Assembly (NCBI RefSeq): GCF_014863405.1
Contig: NZ_JACZZA010000006.1
Span: 1-64,000, forward strand
Origin: Dyella acidiphila
Lineage (GTDB): Bacteria > Pseudomonadota > Gammaproteobacteria > Xanthomonadales > Rhodanobacteraceae
Direction: 5' to 3'
Length of the DNA: 64,000 bases
The position numbers were made by a program, and so were the translations under genes. Every line of letters begins with the position of its first letter. Within the stretch, counting starts at the first letter, position 1. The notes under the pieces are model-generated. The model did not search any database. It was not told the origin of the DNA and saw only the letters and a program-made list of their open reading frames with translations. This document shows, piece after piece, positions 42,606-50,474 of the stretch.

Positions 42606-42983
42606 ATGACCTTCGCCCGCATCGACGAACTAACCCGCAGCGCCCTGGCCCTGTGCCTGTGGCTGATCGCCGTGACGCTGAATATGGCGGCCGTGCTCTG
42701 GCTGGGCTTCCAGATCGTGCGCTGGCTGCACGACGGCCACTGGACCGCCCAGCCCACGGTGATGTTCTGGATCCAAAGTTACTACCCTGATGTGATGGGT
42801 TCCTTGAGCAATCCGCATTCCTGGTACGGCGCGGCCAAGATGGCGCTAGTGCTCGCGCGCATGCCCTCGGGGCTGGCGCTGGTCTGCCTGGGCATGGTTT
42901 GCGCCGCGCTGAATGTGTCGGTTTACGATCGCCGCCCCGAGGCTCCCAGGGTCACAAAGTCGCGCGCAGCGGCATCTTTCTGA
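42606..42983 (+). CDS. membrane protein, two TM helices
   Basis: 125 aa from ATG 42606; the frame extends further upstream but without hydrophobic or ribosome-site support. TM1 ALCLWLIAVTLNMAAVLWLG, a loop with IQSYYPDVMGSLSNPHSWYG and TM2 MPSGLALVCLGMVCAALNVS, then a basic tail. I do not recognise a family. Small inner-membrane protein of unknown function. Confidence 0.65.
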   Translation: MTFARIDELTRSALALCLWLIAVTLNMAAVLWLGFQIVRWLHDGHWTAQPTVMFWIQSYYPDVMGSLSNPHSWYGAAKMALVLARMPSGLALVCLGMVCAALNVSVYDRRPEAPRVTKSRAAASF

Positions 42984-43024
42984 CGCGCTTGGCTGACGCG
43001 GCAGTTTGTTCAGCCTCGCCGCGG

Positions 43025-43234
43025 TCAGTGCGTATACCACGCGCTCACCAGGATCAGGCCCAGGCAGGCCAGTACGAACAGCAAGGTGGCACCGGCCAGC
43101 AGCAAGGTCTGGGCAATTGCCGGGTTGGTGAGCTTTACCAGCAACGCATGCAGTGGATGGCGGTGCAGGGCGCGCAGCAGCGGCGTATACAGGGTCGCGC
43201 CGTGGCTGGAAAACAAATGAGTGATCTGCCGCAT
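43025..43234 (-). CDS. small membrane protein (69 aa)
   Basis: ATG 43234 (alternative ATG 43252). One clear C-terminal helix (AQTLLLAGATLLFVLACLGL), preceded by a basic, His-rich segment (LLRALHRHPLHALLVKL) that may lie on the membrane. Ribosome site not evident. Function unknown; call rests on the hydrophobic segment and codon bias only. Confidence 0.5.
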   Translation of the reverse strand: MRQITHLFSSHGATLYTPLLRALHRHPLHALLVKLTNPAIAQTLLLAGATLLFVLACLGLILVSAWYTH

Positions 43235-43351
43235 CGGAATACCCCCGGGCAATTCGCACGGACATCCGTTCCGGCGAAGGTGGGGCGTAGTGTCGGCAGT
43301 GACGTGCCTGGGCAGTATCAGAAAACTCCGAAAATAATCGGGTAAGCCGAT

Positions 43352-43768
43352 TTATCCGGCCCCGCTCCGGCTTTTCGCGCGGGGACTGGCGGGCGCTTTT
43401 TTCTTGGGCTTGCTCTGGTTGTACGCGATGGCGGCACGGATCAGCTTTTTCAAAGCGGTCTTGTTGACCTTGTCGCCTTCGAGAAAATCGATCGCCCGCC
43501 ATTTGCCGCCGTCCAGGCCGGCGTTGAACAAGCCGTCCGGATCGGCCAGCACCGCGCCGTTGTAGAAAGTGAGTTTCACCTTCTCTTTGTGCACATTGCC
43601 GACGGCGATGATGCCGTCGCGCGACCACACGGGACTGCCGCGCCACTTCCATTCCTCGAGCATCTGCGGATCGGCGTCGAGCATGCACTGGCGCACGCTG
43701 GCGAATGTGTTGCCGCGCCAGTCGGGGGTGCCCGCGATCAGCTGGTCGATGCGTTCGGATGCATGCAT
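43352..43768 (-). CDS. DUF1801 domain protein
   Basis: 138 aa, cytosolic. The DUF1801 (YdhG-like) fold is recognisable in EEWKWRGSPVWSRDGIIAVG, KEKVKLTFYNGAVLADPDGL, WRAIDFLEGDKVNKTALKKL; the tail is Lys/Ala-rich. Family function unknown. Third gene of an ArsR-SRPBCC-DUF1801 run on the minus strand (37 bp behind the SRPBCC gene); the same association of an ArsR regulator with SRPBCC and DUF1801 proteins is common in soil bacteria, and suggests a shared regulation. Confidence 0.85.
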   Translation of the reverse strand: MHASERIDQLIAGTPDWRGNTFASVRQCMLDADPQMLEEWKWRGSPVWSRDGIIAVGNVHKEKVKLTFYNGAVLADPDGLFNAGLDGGKWRAIDFLEGDKVNKTALKKLIRAAIAYNQSKPKKKAPASPRAKSRSGAG

Positions 43769-43804
43769 GGTTTGTCTCCGGGTGGCCGCGTGAGCGCAGC
43801 AGGG

Positions 43805-44215
43805 TCAGTCGGCGTGCGCCAGCACCTGTTCCAGCTTGGCGAAGAATTGCTGCCAGCCGTACTGGGCGCCATGGTAGGCCTGCTGCTGATCCTGGCGGAA
43901 GCCGGCTTGCACCATGCGCAGATGGGTGCCGGTGCCGCTGGGCGTCAGTGTCCAGGTGACCACGCTTTCCAGTCCGAGGGCGGACCAGGTGTAGGCAAGC
44001 GTCTTGTTCGGTTCCACCACCAGCACCTGGCCATCGACCGAGCCCCAGTCCGCGCGGAAACTGAAGCGATGATCCACCGCCGGCATGAAGTCGTTTTGCA
44101 TCAGCCACTCCTGGATCAGGTGCGGCTGGGTGAGCGCGCGCCAGATCTTTTCGGGGGCGAAGGGCAGGTCGCGTTCAACCGTGACGGAGAGCGTTTCGGC
44201 GGCGGGATTGTTCAT
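43805..44215 (-). CDS. SRPBCC/AHSA1-type START-domain protein
   Basis: 136 aa from ATG 44215, overlapping the ArsR stop by ATGA. Activator-of-Hsp90-ATPase-like START fold: VERDLPFAPEKIWRALTQPH, LIQEWLMQNDFMPAVDHRFS, GQVLVVEPNKTLAYTWSALG, VTWTLTPSGTGTHLRMVQAG and YGWQQFFAKLEQVL. Bacterial members bind hydrophobic ligands in a deep cavity; the ligand is unknown. Translationally coupled to ArsR, hence likely under its control. Confidence 0.9.
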   Translation of the reverse strand: MNNPAAETLSVTVERDLPFAPEKIWRALTQPHLIQEWLMQNDFMPAVDHRFSFRADWGSVDGQVLVVEPNKTLAYTWSALGLESVVTWTLTPSGTGTHLRMVQAGFRQDQQQAYHGAQYGWQQFFAKLEQVLAHAD

Positions 44216-44535
44216 TGGTCCATCCTTCTGAGCAGGTCTTCGAGGCGGTCGAACCGGTGCTGCCAGAAGTTGGCCATCTGGCTGGTCCAGTCGATCAGCG
44301 GAGCGAGCGCGCCGAGCTGCGCGCCGTAATGCGTTTGCCGGCCGGCGCGGCGATCGCGCACCAGCCCGGCTTCCTTCAGCACACCCAGGTGCTTGGACAC
44401 GGCCGGCTGCGAGATGCCGGCGCGCGTGGTGAGTGAGCCGACGGTTTGCTCGCCTTCGCGGCACAGCTGCTCGAAGATGGCGCGCCGCGTGGGGTCGGCG
44501 AGGGTTCGGAAGAGCACGTCGTGGGTGGCAGGCAT
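44212..44535 (-). CDS. ArsR family winged-helix regulator
   Basis: 107 aa. ArsR fold: HDVLFRTLADPTRRAIFEQL, GEQTVGSLTTRAGISQPAVS, KHLGVLKEAGLVRDRRAGRQ and a C-terminal helix LIDWTSQMANFWQHRFDRLE. The metal site cysteines of ArsR/SmtB are absent, matching the sub-branch that accompanies SRPBCC proteins and senses something else. First gene of the operon; three TGGCTAT half-sites upstream are its likely operator. Confidence 0.92.
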   Translation of the reverse strand: MPATHDVLFRTLADPTRRAIFEQLCREGEQTVGSLTTRAGISQPAVSKHLGVLKEAGLVRDRRAGRQTHYGAQLGALAPLIDWTSQMANFWQHRFDRLEDLLRRMDQ

Positions 44536-44554
44536 GGCGGGATCGATAACCGTG

Positions 44555-44586
44555 TGGCTATGGGTTATATATAGCCAGCTGGCTAT
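44555..44586. promoter_or_regulatory. TGGCTAT half-sites, ArsR operator
   Basis: ATAGCCAGCTGGCTAT (44571-44586) is a perfect 16-bp palindrome; another TGGCTAT at 44555-44561 faces the first ATAGCCA, forming a second, spaced inverted repeat. All lie 20-50 bp upstream of the ArsR start, over an AT-rich GTTATATATA promoter-like stretch. Confidence 0.75.
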
Positions 44587-44932
44587 GGAATAGTCAAGTC
44601 ATAGCTAAAATTTTCGTCATTGCGAAGTATGTGGCTCCGACTTAATTCCTTTTCAGTTATGGGTTTCGACCAGTGCGCCACCTTTTGACACGCCAGGATC
44701 TCCACCGGCGTCATTCCCGCGAAAGCGGGAATCCATTTTGATTTCGGGCGCCAGGGCCAAGTGGATTCTTCACTCCTCAGGGCGAGCACATCCGTGCGCG
44801 CCCCCGGCGAACCTGCCTTCGCGGAATGATGGCGCAAGCGCCTGCGCTCTATATGTCGCCATTTGCCCCCATCCCTACGTTCAACCGTTAGAGTCGGCGA
44901 TTCGATTCATCAAGACAGAGGAAGCGCAGCGC
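44587..44932. repeat. intergenic region with CGTCATTCCCGC repeat
   Basis: 346 bp without a gene. A dispersed repeat lies at 44709-44734: ATTCCCGC (44713-44720) pairs with GCGGGAAT (44725-44732), continuing as CCATTTTGATTTCGGGC. The remainder includes the promoter of the fucosidase gene (AGAGGAAG ribosome site at about 44918). Confidence 0.6.
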
Positions 44933-46738
44933 ATGGGGAAGAACGTGACGGTCAGGCGAGCCGCGTGGTGGCTGTTGCTGAGTACTGCATGTGGGGCATC
45001 GGCACTCTGGGCTGCCTCGCCACCCGCGCAATCGCTTGATGCCACCGCTGCCGTACGACCGCTCGATCAACCCCAGCTGCCGGCCGGCCCCGGCCCCAGT
45101 GCGCACACCATCACGCAGTGGCAGGATCGCAAGTTCGGCATGTTCATCCACTTCGGCCTGTATTCCGTGGCCGGCGGCATGTGGAACGGCAAGCGCGTGG
45201 ACAACGGCTATAGCGAGCAGATCCGCGCCAATGGCCCGATTCCGCCACAGCAATACGATGCACTGGCCAAGCAGTTCGATCCCACGCATTTCGATCCCGA
45301 TGCCATCGTGGCGCTGGCCAAGGCAGCGGGCATGAAGTTCATCGTGATTACCGCCAAGCATCACGACGGCTTCAATCTGTTCCACACTGCGCAGACCGAT
45401 TACAACGTGGTGGACGACACGCCTTACCACCAGGACATCGTCAAGCAGCTGGCCGATGCCTGCGCGCGCGGCGGCCTGCAGTTCGGTGTGTATTACTCCA
45501 CCATCGATTGGCACCCCCCGGGCGGCAACCGCTATATCGAAGGCAACGGCAACCCGATCACGCCCGGCCAGGAGGCCTTCAATGTGGCGCAGCTCAAGGA
45601 GCTGCTCGGCCACTACGGTCCGATCGCGGAAATCTGGTTCGACATGGGCAAGCCCACACCGGCGCAGAGCGCGCACTTTGCGCGCACCGTGCACGACCTG
45701 CAGCCGCAGACGATGATTTCCGGGCGAGTGTGGAACTATCAGGGCGATTTCGCGGTGATGGGCGACAACGCCGAGCCCGATGTGGCGATGGAATTGCCCT
45801 GGCAGGCGCCGGCCTCGATGTTTCCGGAAACCTGGGGCTACCGCTCGTGGCAGGTACGCAACGATGTGCAGGGTAAGATCCGCGAAAACATCACGCGCCT
45901 GGCGCGGGTGGTGAGTCAGGGCGGTAATTACATTCTCAATATCGGGCCGCAGGGCGATGGCGCCGTGGTGCCTTACGAAGCGCAGGTGCTGCGCGGTATC
46001 GGCGCGTGGCTCAAGCGCAATGGCGAAGCGATCTACGGTACGCGCAAGCAACCGTTCGCTTCGCTCGATTTCGGTTATGCCACCGTCGGCGCCCATGCCC
46101 TCTATCTGTTTGTGGCGAAGATGCCGGCCGATCATCGATTGCGCGTGCCGGGCGTGGGCGATACCGCGTTCGGCCGCGCCTACCGGCTCGGTGCATCCGG
46201 TGCGCAGGCGGCGGTGCAGCGCGAGGGCAGCGATATAAGCATTGCGCTGGACCAGCTGCCGGGCTGGCCCGCAGCCGCCACGGATGCCGCTAACGCCGAT
46301 ACTTTCATGCCGGTGCTGGTGCTGCCGTTCGAGGGCGCGCTGCAGGTGCGGCCGGCCAGCATGGCCGCTGCGGCCGATGGCAGTTTCCATTTGCAGCCGG
46401 CGCAGGCCGAGCGCTATCTCAACTACAACGGCGAAGGCTACGAAGCGCCGTCGACGTTGTACAAGCTCAGCTGGCAGCTGGCAGCACATGCTGCGGATTA
46501 TTCGCTCACCGTGACGTATAAGCCGGGGCCGCAAACGGCATCGATGGATCTGTGGGTGGATGGTCGGCGCTATCCGCTGCAGCTGGACGGTACCGCGACG
46601 CAGACCGTGCAGATCCATCGCGACCGCGCGGCGCATCCGTATGCGATGCAGCTGGAGCTGACACCGCACGCGCCCTTTGTGCAGGGCACGGCGTTGCCGG
46701 TGACGGTGGATGGAGTGGTGCTGACGCCGTTGCACTGA
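44933..46738 (+). CDS. secreted GH29 alpha-L-fucosidase
   Basis: 601 aa. Signal peptide (AAWWLLLSTACGASALWAAS). GH29 catalytic barrel: WQDRKFGMFIHFGLYSVAGG (63-82), KHHDGF (142-147), and the nucleophile Asp237 in AEIWFDMGK, the retaining-mechanism aspartate of the family; GGNYILNIGPQGDGAV marks the end of the barrel. A beta-sandwich follows (about 420-601). Releases L-fucose from glycans in the periplasm or medium. The acid/base is not conserved in GH29 and cannot be assigned. Single gene. Confidence 0.93.
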   Translation: MGKNVTVRRAAWWLLLSTACGASALWAASPPAQSLDATAAVRPLDQPQLPAGPGPSAHTITQWQDRKFGMFIHFGLYSVAGGMWNGKRVDNGYSEQIRANGPIPPQQYDALAKQFDPTHFDPDAIVALAKAAGMKFIVITAKHHDGFNLFHTAQTDYNVVDDTPYHQDIVKQLADACARGGLQFGVYYSTIDWHPPGGNRYIEGNGNPITPGQEAFNVAQLKELLGHYGPIAEIWFDMGKPTPAQSAHFARTVHDLQPQTMISGRVWNYQGDFAVMGDNAEPDVAMELPWQAPASMFPETWGYRSWQVRNDVQGKIRENITRLARVVSQGGNYILNIGPQGDGAVVPYEAQVLRGIGAWLKRNGEAIYGTRKQPFASLDFGYATVGAHALYLFVAKMPADHRLRVPGVGDTAFGRAYRLGASGAQAAVQREGSDISIALDQLPGWPAAATDAANADTFMPVLVLPFEGALQVRPASMAAAADGSFHLQPAQAERYLNYNGEGYEAPSTLYKLSWQLAAHAADYSLTVTYKPGPQTASMDLWVDGRRYPLQLDGTATQTVQIHRDRAAHPYAMQLELTPHAPFVQGTALPVTVDGVVLTPLH

Positions 46739-46755
46739 GCGGTTTCACGTCAGCG

Positions 46756-46790
46756 CAAAAAACGACTGCGCGGGCCAGCCGCGCAGTCGT
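46756..46790 (-). terminator. intrinsic terminator, minus-strand operon
   Basis: ACGACTGCGCG (46762-46772) and CGCGCAGTCGT (46780-46790) form a perfect 11-bp stem; read on the minus strand the stem is followed by six T (complement of 46756-46761 and the first stem base). It ends the LysR-SDR-tautomerase run and faces the fucosidase gene, for which the stem may also work. Confidence 0.85.
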
Positions 46791-46794
46791 CGTG

Positions 46795-47031
46795 TCAAGC
46801 TTTCTTCGCCTGCTGTTGTCGTCGGAACTCGGGTACCGGCAAACCGCCCCAGCCGAAATTTTCCAGCTCCACTTCGTTGATCACCACGAAGGTGGCGTCG
46901 AGCGGTTTGTTCAGCACATCGAGCAGCAACTGGCTGGCGCCCTTGATCAGGGCCGCTTTTTCCTCGGCGGTGGCGGCGCTGCGGCCCGGACCGGATCCTT
47001 CGCGGGTAATGGTGATGGTGACGATAGGCAT
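46795..47031 (-). CDS. 4-oxalocrotonate tautomerase family protein
   Basis: 78 aa starting MPIVTITITREG: after removal of Met the N-terminal Pro1 is the general base of the tautomerase superfamily. The remainder has the usual beta-alpha-beta order (EEKAALIKGASQLLLDVLNK, ATFVVINEVELENFGWGG). Members isomerise 2-hydroxymuconate or dehalogenate small acids. It follows the SDR gene by 33 bp on the same strand, suggesting a joint catabolic or detoxification function under the LysR upstream. Confidence 0.9.
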   Translation of the reverse strand: MPIVTITITREGSGPGRSAATAEEKAALIKGASQLLLDVLNKPLDATFVVINEVELENFGWGGLPVPEFRRQQQAKKA

Positions 47032-47064
47032 GGCTGCGTTACCTCGTTTGCGTTGCGCTGGACA

Positions 47065-47778
47065 TCAATGGCCGGCGATCTGGCCGCCATCCACGTGCAG
47101 GATTTCGCCCGTGACGAAGCCGGCGGATTCGAGATAAAGAATGGCCTCGACCACGTCGCCGATCTCACCCATGCGACCGACCGGATGCAGGCCTGCCAGT
47201 GCGGCATGCGTTTCGGCCGGATGCATCGGCGTCTTGATCACGCCCGGCGACACTGCATTCACGCGGATACCGCGCTTGGCGTATTCGATCGCCAGCGACT
47301 TGGTCGCGGCGTTCAGGCCGCCCTTGGTCATCGAAGCCAGCACCGACGGGACGCCGTCGATGGCGTACTCGGCCAGCGTGGTCGTTACCGACACGATATG
47401 ACCGCTGCGCTGCTTTTCCATCTCGGCCACGGCGAGCTGGGTGATGTGGAAGAAACCGGTGAGGTTCACGGCCAGGGTCTTGGCATAGTCCTCTTCGGTG
47501 AAGGCGGTGAACGGCTTGGCCGTAAAAATGCCGGCGTTGTTGACCAGCGTGTCGAGCCGGCCAAAGCGTGTCAGCGCTTCCTTGACGATGCGTTCGGCCA
47601 CGGCGCGTTCGGCGATATCGCCCGCCACGGCGATCACATCCGGGTCGCTCGACGGCTGGATCGAACGGGAGTTGGCGATAACGCGGTAATCGCGGTCGCG
47701 ATAGGCCTTGACCAGGGCGGCGCCGATGCCTTGCGATGCGCCGGTGACGATGGCGACTTTGCGTGCTTGCGTGTTCAT
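47065..47778 (-). CDS. SDR family protein lacking catalytic Tyr
   Basis: 237 aa. Cofactor motif TGASQGIG (12-19), NNAG (80-83), PG motif VSPGVIKTP are intact. The catalytic YxxxK is AxxxK: Ala148-Ser-Met-Thr-Lys152 (VLASMTKGG). Lys and the Thr/Ser of the catalytic set remain, but without the Tyr the usual proton transfer is impossible; this variant nevertheless looks conserved and well formed. It probably works with the tautomerase behind it and under LysR before it. Confidence 0.88.
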   Translation of the reverse strand: MNTQARKVAIVTGASQGIGAALVKAYRDRDYRVIANSRSIQPSSDPDVIAVAGDIAERAVAERIVKEALTRFGRLDTLVNNAGIFTAKPFTAFTEEDYAKTLAVNLTGFFHITQLAVAEMEKQRSGHIVSVTTTLAEYAIDGVPSVLASMTKGGLNAATKSLAIEYAKRGIRVNAVSPGVIKTPMHPAETHAALAGLHPVGRMGEIGDVVEAILYLESAGFVTGEILHVDGGQIAGH

Positions 47779-47860
47779 GCTGGGTGTCTCTCGAAGATTG
47801 AAAGGAGGTGTTTGTCGACGCCTTCAATCTAGGCCTGCACACGCCATTAGCGAATCCCTG

Positions 47861-48832
47861 CTATTCGGCAAACACTCTTCCGCGCCGCGGTGCAATCGCG
47901 GTTTTCGGCTGTGTTTGCGCATCTTTGGCCAGGCTCGCAAAACGCGTGCGCAGGCGCGGCAGGGCAAAGTCGACGAACGCGCGCACCTTGGGCACCGCCA
48001 GCCGTCCATACGGCGAGAGCAGGCTGACCGGAAACGGCGTGGGTTCGGCATCGGCCAGCACGATGCGCAGCAGATCCTGTTTGATTTCCGGGGCGACGTG
48101 ATAGGACAGCAGGCGCGTTACGCCGTGTCCTTCCACCGCCGAGGCAATCGCTGCGCGCACGTTGTTCACCACCAGTCGCGGCGTGATCGGCACGGCGCGC
48201 GGCACGGAGGATCCGGGCAGCGGCGGAAACGTCCACGATTCCTGGCCCATGTGCTGCATGGCGATGATCGGGTGCTTGCTCAGGTCGGCCGGTTCGGCGA
48301 TGCGCGGGTGCGTGGCCAGATAGCGCGGCGACGCCACCACCACCCGGCGTACTTCGCCGATGGGCTGCGCCACCAGCGTGGAATCGGCCAGGTGCGTAAT
48401 GCGCAGGGCCAGGTCCATGCCTTCGTCGATCAGGTTGACCGGCCGTTCCAGTAGATGCAGGCGCACATTGACCGTGGGATGTTCCTGCATAAACGCATCC
48501 ACGATCGGCCGCAGCAGCTCCACGCCGGCAAATACCGTTGCGGTGATGGTCAGCGTGCCGCGCGGCACCGAGCGTTCGCCGGCCGCATGGCGGTCGGCTT
48601 CGTCCAGATCGGCGAGCACTTTGCGGCAGGCCATGGCGTAGCGTTCGCCCGCTTCGCTGAGCTTGATCGAGCGCGTGGTCCGATGCAGCAGCGGCACGCC
48701 TACGTGCGCTTCCAGAAACGCAATCGCGCGGCTGACCGCTGCGGCCGAGCGTCCGGTCTTGCGGCTGGCGCCGGCGAGGCTGCCTTCGTCCAGCGCGGTG
48801 ACGAACACTTTCATGGCATCAAGGCGGTCCAT
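47861..48832 (-). CDS. LysR family transcriptional regulator
   Basis: 323 aa. N-terminal HTH: MDRLDAMKVFVTALDEGSLA, GASRKTGRSAAAVSRAIAFL, LLHRTTRSIKLSEAGERYAM. C-terminal periplasmic-binding-like effector domain from about 90. It belongs to the CrgA/DhnR-like branch that often represses quinone- or electrophile-responsive SDR genes. Unusually it precedes the SDR gene on the same strand (82 bp apart) rather than divergently. Confidence 0.93.
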   Translation of the reverse strand: MDRLDAMKVFVTALDEGSLAGASRKTGRSAAAVSRAIAFLEAHVGVPLLHRTTRSIKLSEAGERYAMACRKVLADLDEADRHAAGERSVPRGTLTITATVFAGVELLRPIVDAFMQEHPTVNVRLHLLERPVNLIDEGMDLALRITHLADSTLVAQPIGEVRRVVVASPRYLATHPRIAEPADLSKHPIIAMQHMGQESWTFPPLPGSSVPRAVPITPRLVVNNVRAAIASAVEGHGVTRLLSYHVAPEIKQDLLRIVLADAEPTPFPVSLLSPYGRLAVPKVRAFVDFALPRLRTRFASLAKDAQTQPKTAIAPRRGRVFAE

Positions 48833-48963
48833 AGACGCATTCCCGGCGCGGCGATTGGCTGCGCAAGTGTGCTACAGCGGTGTCGTACCCGGGTAGCGCA
48901 TGGTGTATGCGCTTTCGCCCGGGTTATGCGCCTGGGCGATAACGGCACAACTGTAGCGGTGGT

Positions 48964-50037
48964 TCAGCGCCGTGCCTGTTCCAGTTCGGCGGCCAGGGTC
49001 TGCATCAGCGCCGCTGTCGGCAACTTGCGCGCCAGCGGTGCGCCCTGGCCGGCCCATTGCGCACCGTAGCCGGGCTGTCCGGCAGCCTTGCCGGCGGCAT
49101 TGAGGGCCTTGCCGGCGTCGTAGGCAATCGGGTAATCGGGCACGTCGGCAGCGGGTACGTGGCTGCCCCAGTGCGTAAACGCATTGGCGAGGCTGCGCGC
49201 GGGGCGACCGGAAATCACGCGCGTCATCACGGTGTGATGCGCGGCATCGCTGAACAGCGCTTGCCGATAGCCGGCATCGGCGAGCGACTCATCGGTGGCG
49301 ACAAACGCGGTGCCCAGTTGCGCCGCGCTGGCGCCCAGCGCCAAGGCCGCTGCAATGCCCGCGCCATCCATGATGCCGCCGGCGGCAATCACCGGCAGTG
49401 GCACGCTCTGCGCAAACACGCGTGTCAGGGCTAAGCTGCCGAGCTGGCTGTCTGCCGCATCCGGATCGAACATGCCGCGATGGCCACCAGCTTCGTAGCC
49501 CTGTGCAATCACCGCATCGATGCCAGCCTTGGCAATCGCCTGCGCTTCCTGCGTATTAGTGGCGCTGGCCAGCAGCACAATGCCGGCCCGATGCAGCGCG
49601 GCGATTTGTTCGGGCGCGGGCAGGCCGAAATGAAAGCTCACCACGCGCGGCTTTTCTTCCAGCAGCATGGCCAGCATGTCCGGGTCGGCCAGGAATGACG
49701 TGTAGATTTCGCGCAAGGCTTGCGGTGGCGCTGTGCCCGTGCGCGCAAATTCGCTGCCCAGGCGCTGCAGCCACGCGCTTTCCCTGGCGGCATCCGCGTG
49801 CGCCGGCCGATGCGTGAACACATTGATATTGAGCGGCCCGTCGCTGAGCGCACGGAATTGCCGGATCGCCTCGCGCGCCTGTGCAGCATGCATCGCGCCC
49901 ACACCGAGCGAACCGAGGCCGCCGCTGTTGCTCACCGCCGCAGCCATGGCCGGCGAAGACACGCCCGCCATCGGCGCCTGGATGATCGGCAGGCGGATGC
50001 CGAGACGTTGCAGCAAGTGGGAGGAATGCGTCGACAT
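48964..50037 (-). CDS. nitronate monooxygenase (NMO) family protein
   Basis: 357 aa from ATG 50037 (ATGs at 50058 and 50076 also possible; none has a good ribosome site). FMN-dependent TIM barrel: RLPIIQAPMAGVSSPAMAAA, VSNSGGLGSLG, IVLLASATNTQEAQAIAKAG, IAQGYEAGGHRG (the His of this block is the catalytic base in NMO), LPVIAAGGIMDG and LGASAAQLGTAFVATDES. It oxidises nitronates such as 3-nitropropionate derivatives, protecting metabolism. Single gene, upstream of a tRNA on the same strand. Confidence 0.92.
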   Translation of the reverse strand: MSTHSSHLLQRLGIRLPIIQAPMAGVSSPAMAAAVSNSGGLGSLGVGAMHAAQAREAIRQFRALSDGPLNINVFTHRPAHADAARESAWLQRLGSEFARTGTAPPQALREIYTSFLADPDMLAMLLEEKPRVVSFHFGLPAPEQIAALHRAGIVLLASATNTQEAQAIAKAGIDAVIAQGYEAGGHRGMFDPDAADSQLGSLALTRVFAQSVPLPVIAAGGIMDGAGIAAALALGASAAQLGTAFVATDESLADAGYRQALFSDAAHHTVMTRVISGRPARSLANAFTHWGSHVPAADVPDYPIAYDAGKALNAAGKAAGQPGYGAQWAGQGAPLARKLPTAALMQTLAAELEQARR

Positions 50038-50197
50038 GGTCAGAACTGCCTGTGCCATTGGGGAAGAGCGACGCACGCACTGTAGTCGCCTTGTCGGTTC
50101 AGGCGAAGCGCTGTTCGGCGGCAGTCAGTCTTCCGGCAGGCGCACGACCAGGTGGGATGACGTTGCGCCAAGCCAAACCTGGCGGGCCAATGGGCGC

Positions 50198-50222
50198 AAA
50201 AAAGCCGGCGCTAGGCCGGCTT
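50198..50222 (-). terminator. terminator of tRNA-Pro
   Basis: On the minus strand AAGCCGGC, a 5-nt loop and GCCGGCTT (plus-strand 50202-50222) are followed by a T run (complement of 50198-50203). It begins 13 nt after the tRNA 3' end. Confidence 0.85.
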
Positions 50223-50235
50223 CTTCATCAAACAT

Positions 50236-50312
50236 TGGTCGGGGTGACATGATTCGAACATGCGACTTCTACGTCCCGAACGTAGCGCTCTACCAGGCTG
50301 AGCTACACCCCG
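50236..50312 (-). tRNA. tRNA-Pro (CGG)
   Basis: 77-nt cloverleaf on the minus strand with encoded CCA end. Acceptor CGGGGTG pairs with CACCCCG; D-loop GCTCAGCCTGGTAGAGC; anticodon arm CTACG-TTCGGGA-CGTAG with anticodon CGG, reading the proline codon CCG, which is common in this GC-rich DNA; T-arm contains TTCGAAT. Intrinsic terminator directly downstream. Confidence 0.97.
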
Positions 50313-50474
50313 TGGGAGCCGCGTATCTTATCGGGGCTTGAGGGCCTTGGCAACAGGTGCGCGCGCGTTCGCGCGCAGCCGCCGGCGGCGTGGGCCGGAG
50401 CAGGCCGGGCGGGTCCATCTGTTACGCTATGCGGCTGCCGCGACACGGCTTTTTTACTATACGAAGAGGATTCC

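Noticed and set aside
44888-46735. 615-aa minus-strand frame opposite the fucosidase
   Set aside because: The GH29 signatures are on the plus strand; the antisense frame has no recognisable domain.
49733-50341. 202-aa plus-strand frame ending with [20 protein letters not shown]
   Set aside because: Its end is the antisense of the tRNA-Pro gene and the rest is antisense to the nitronate monooxygenase gene; a well-known type of false protein.
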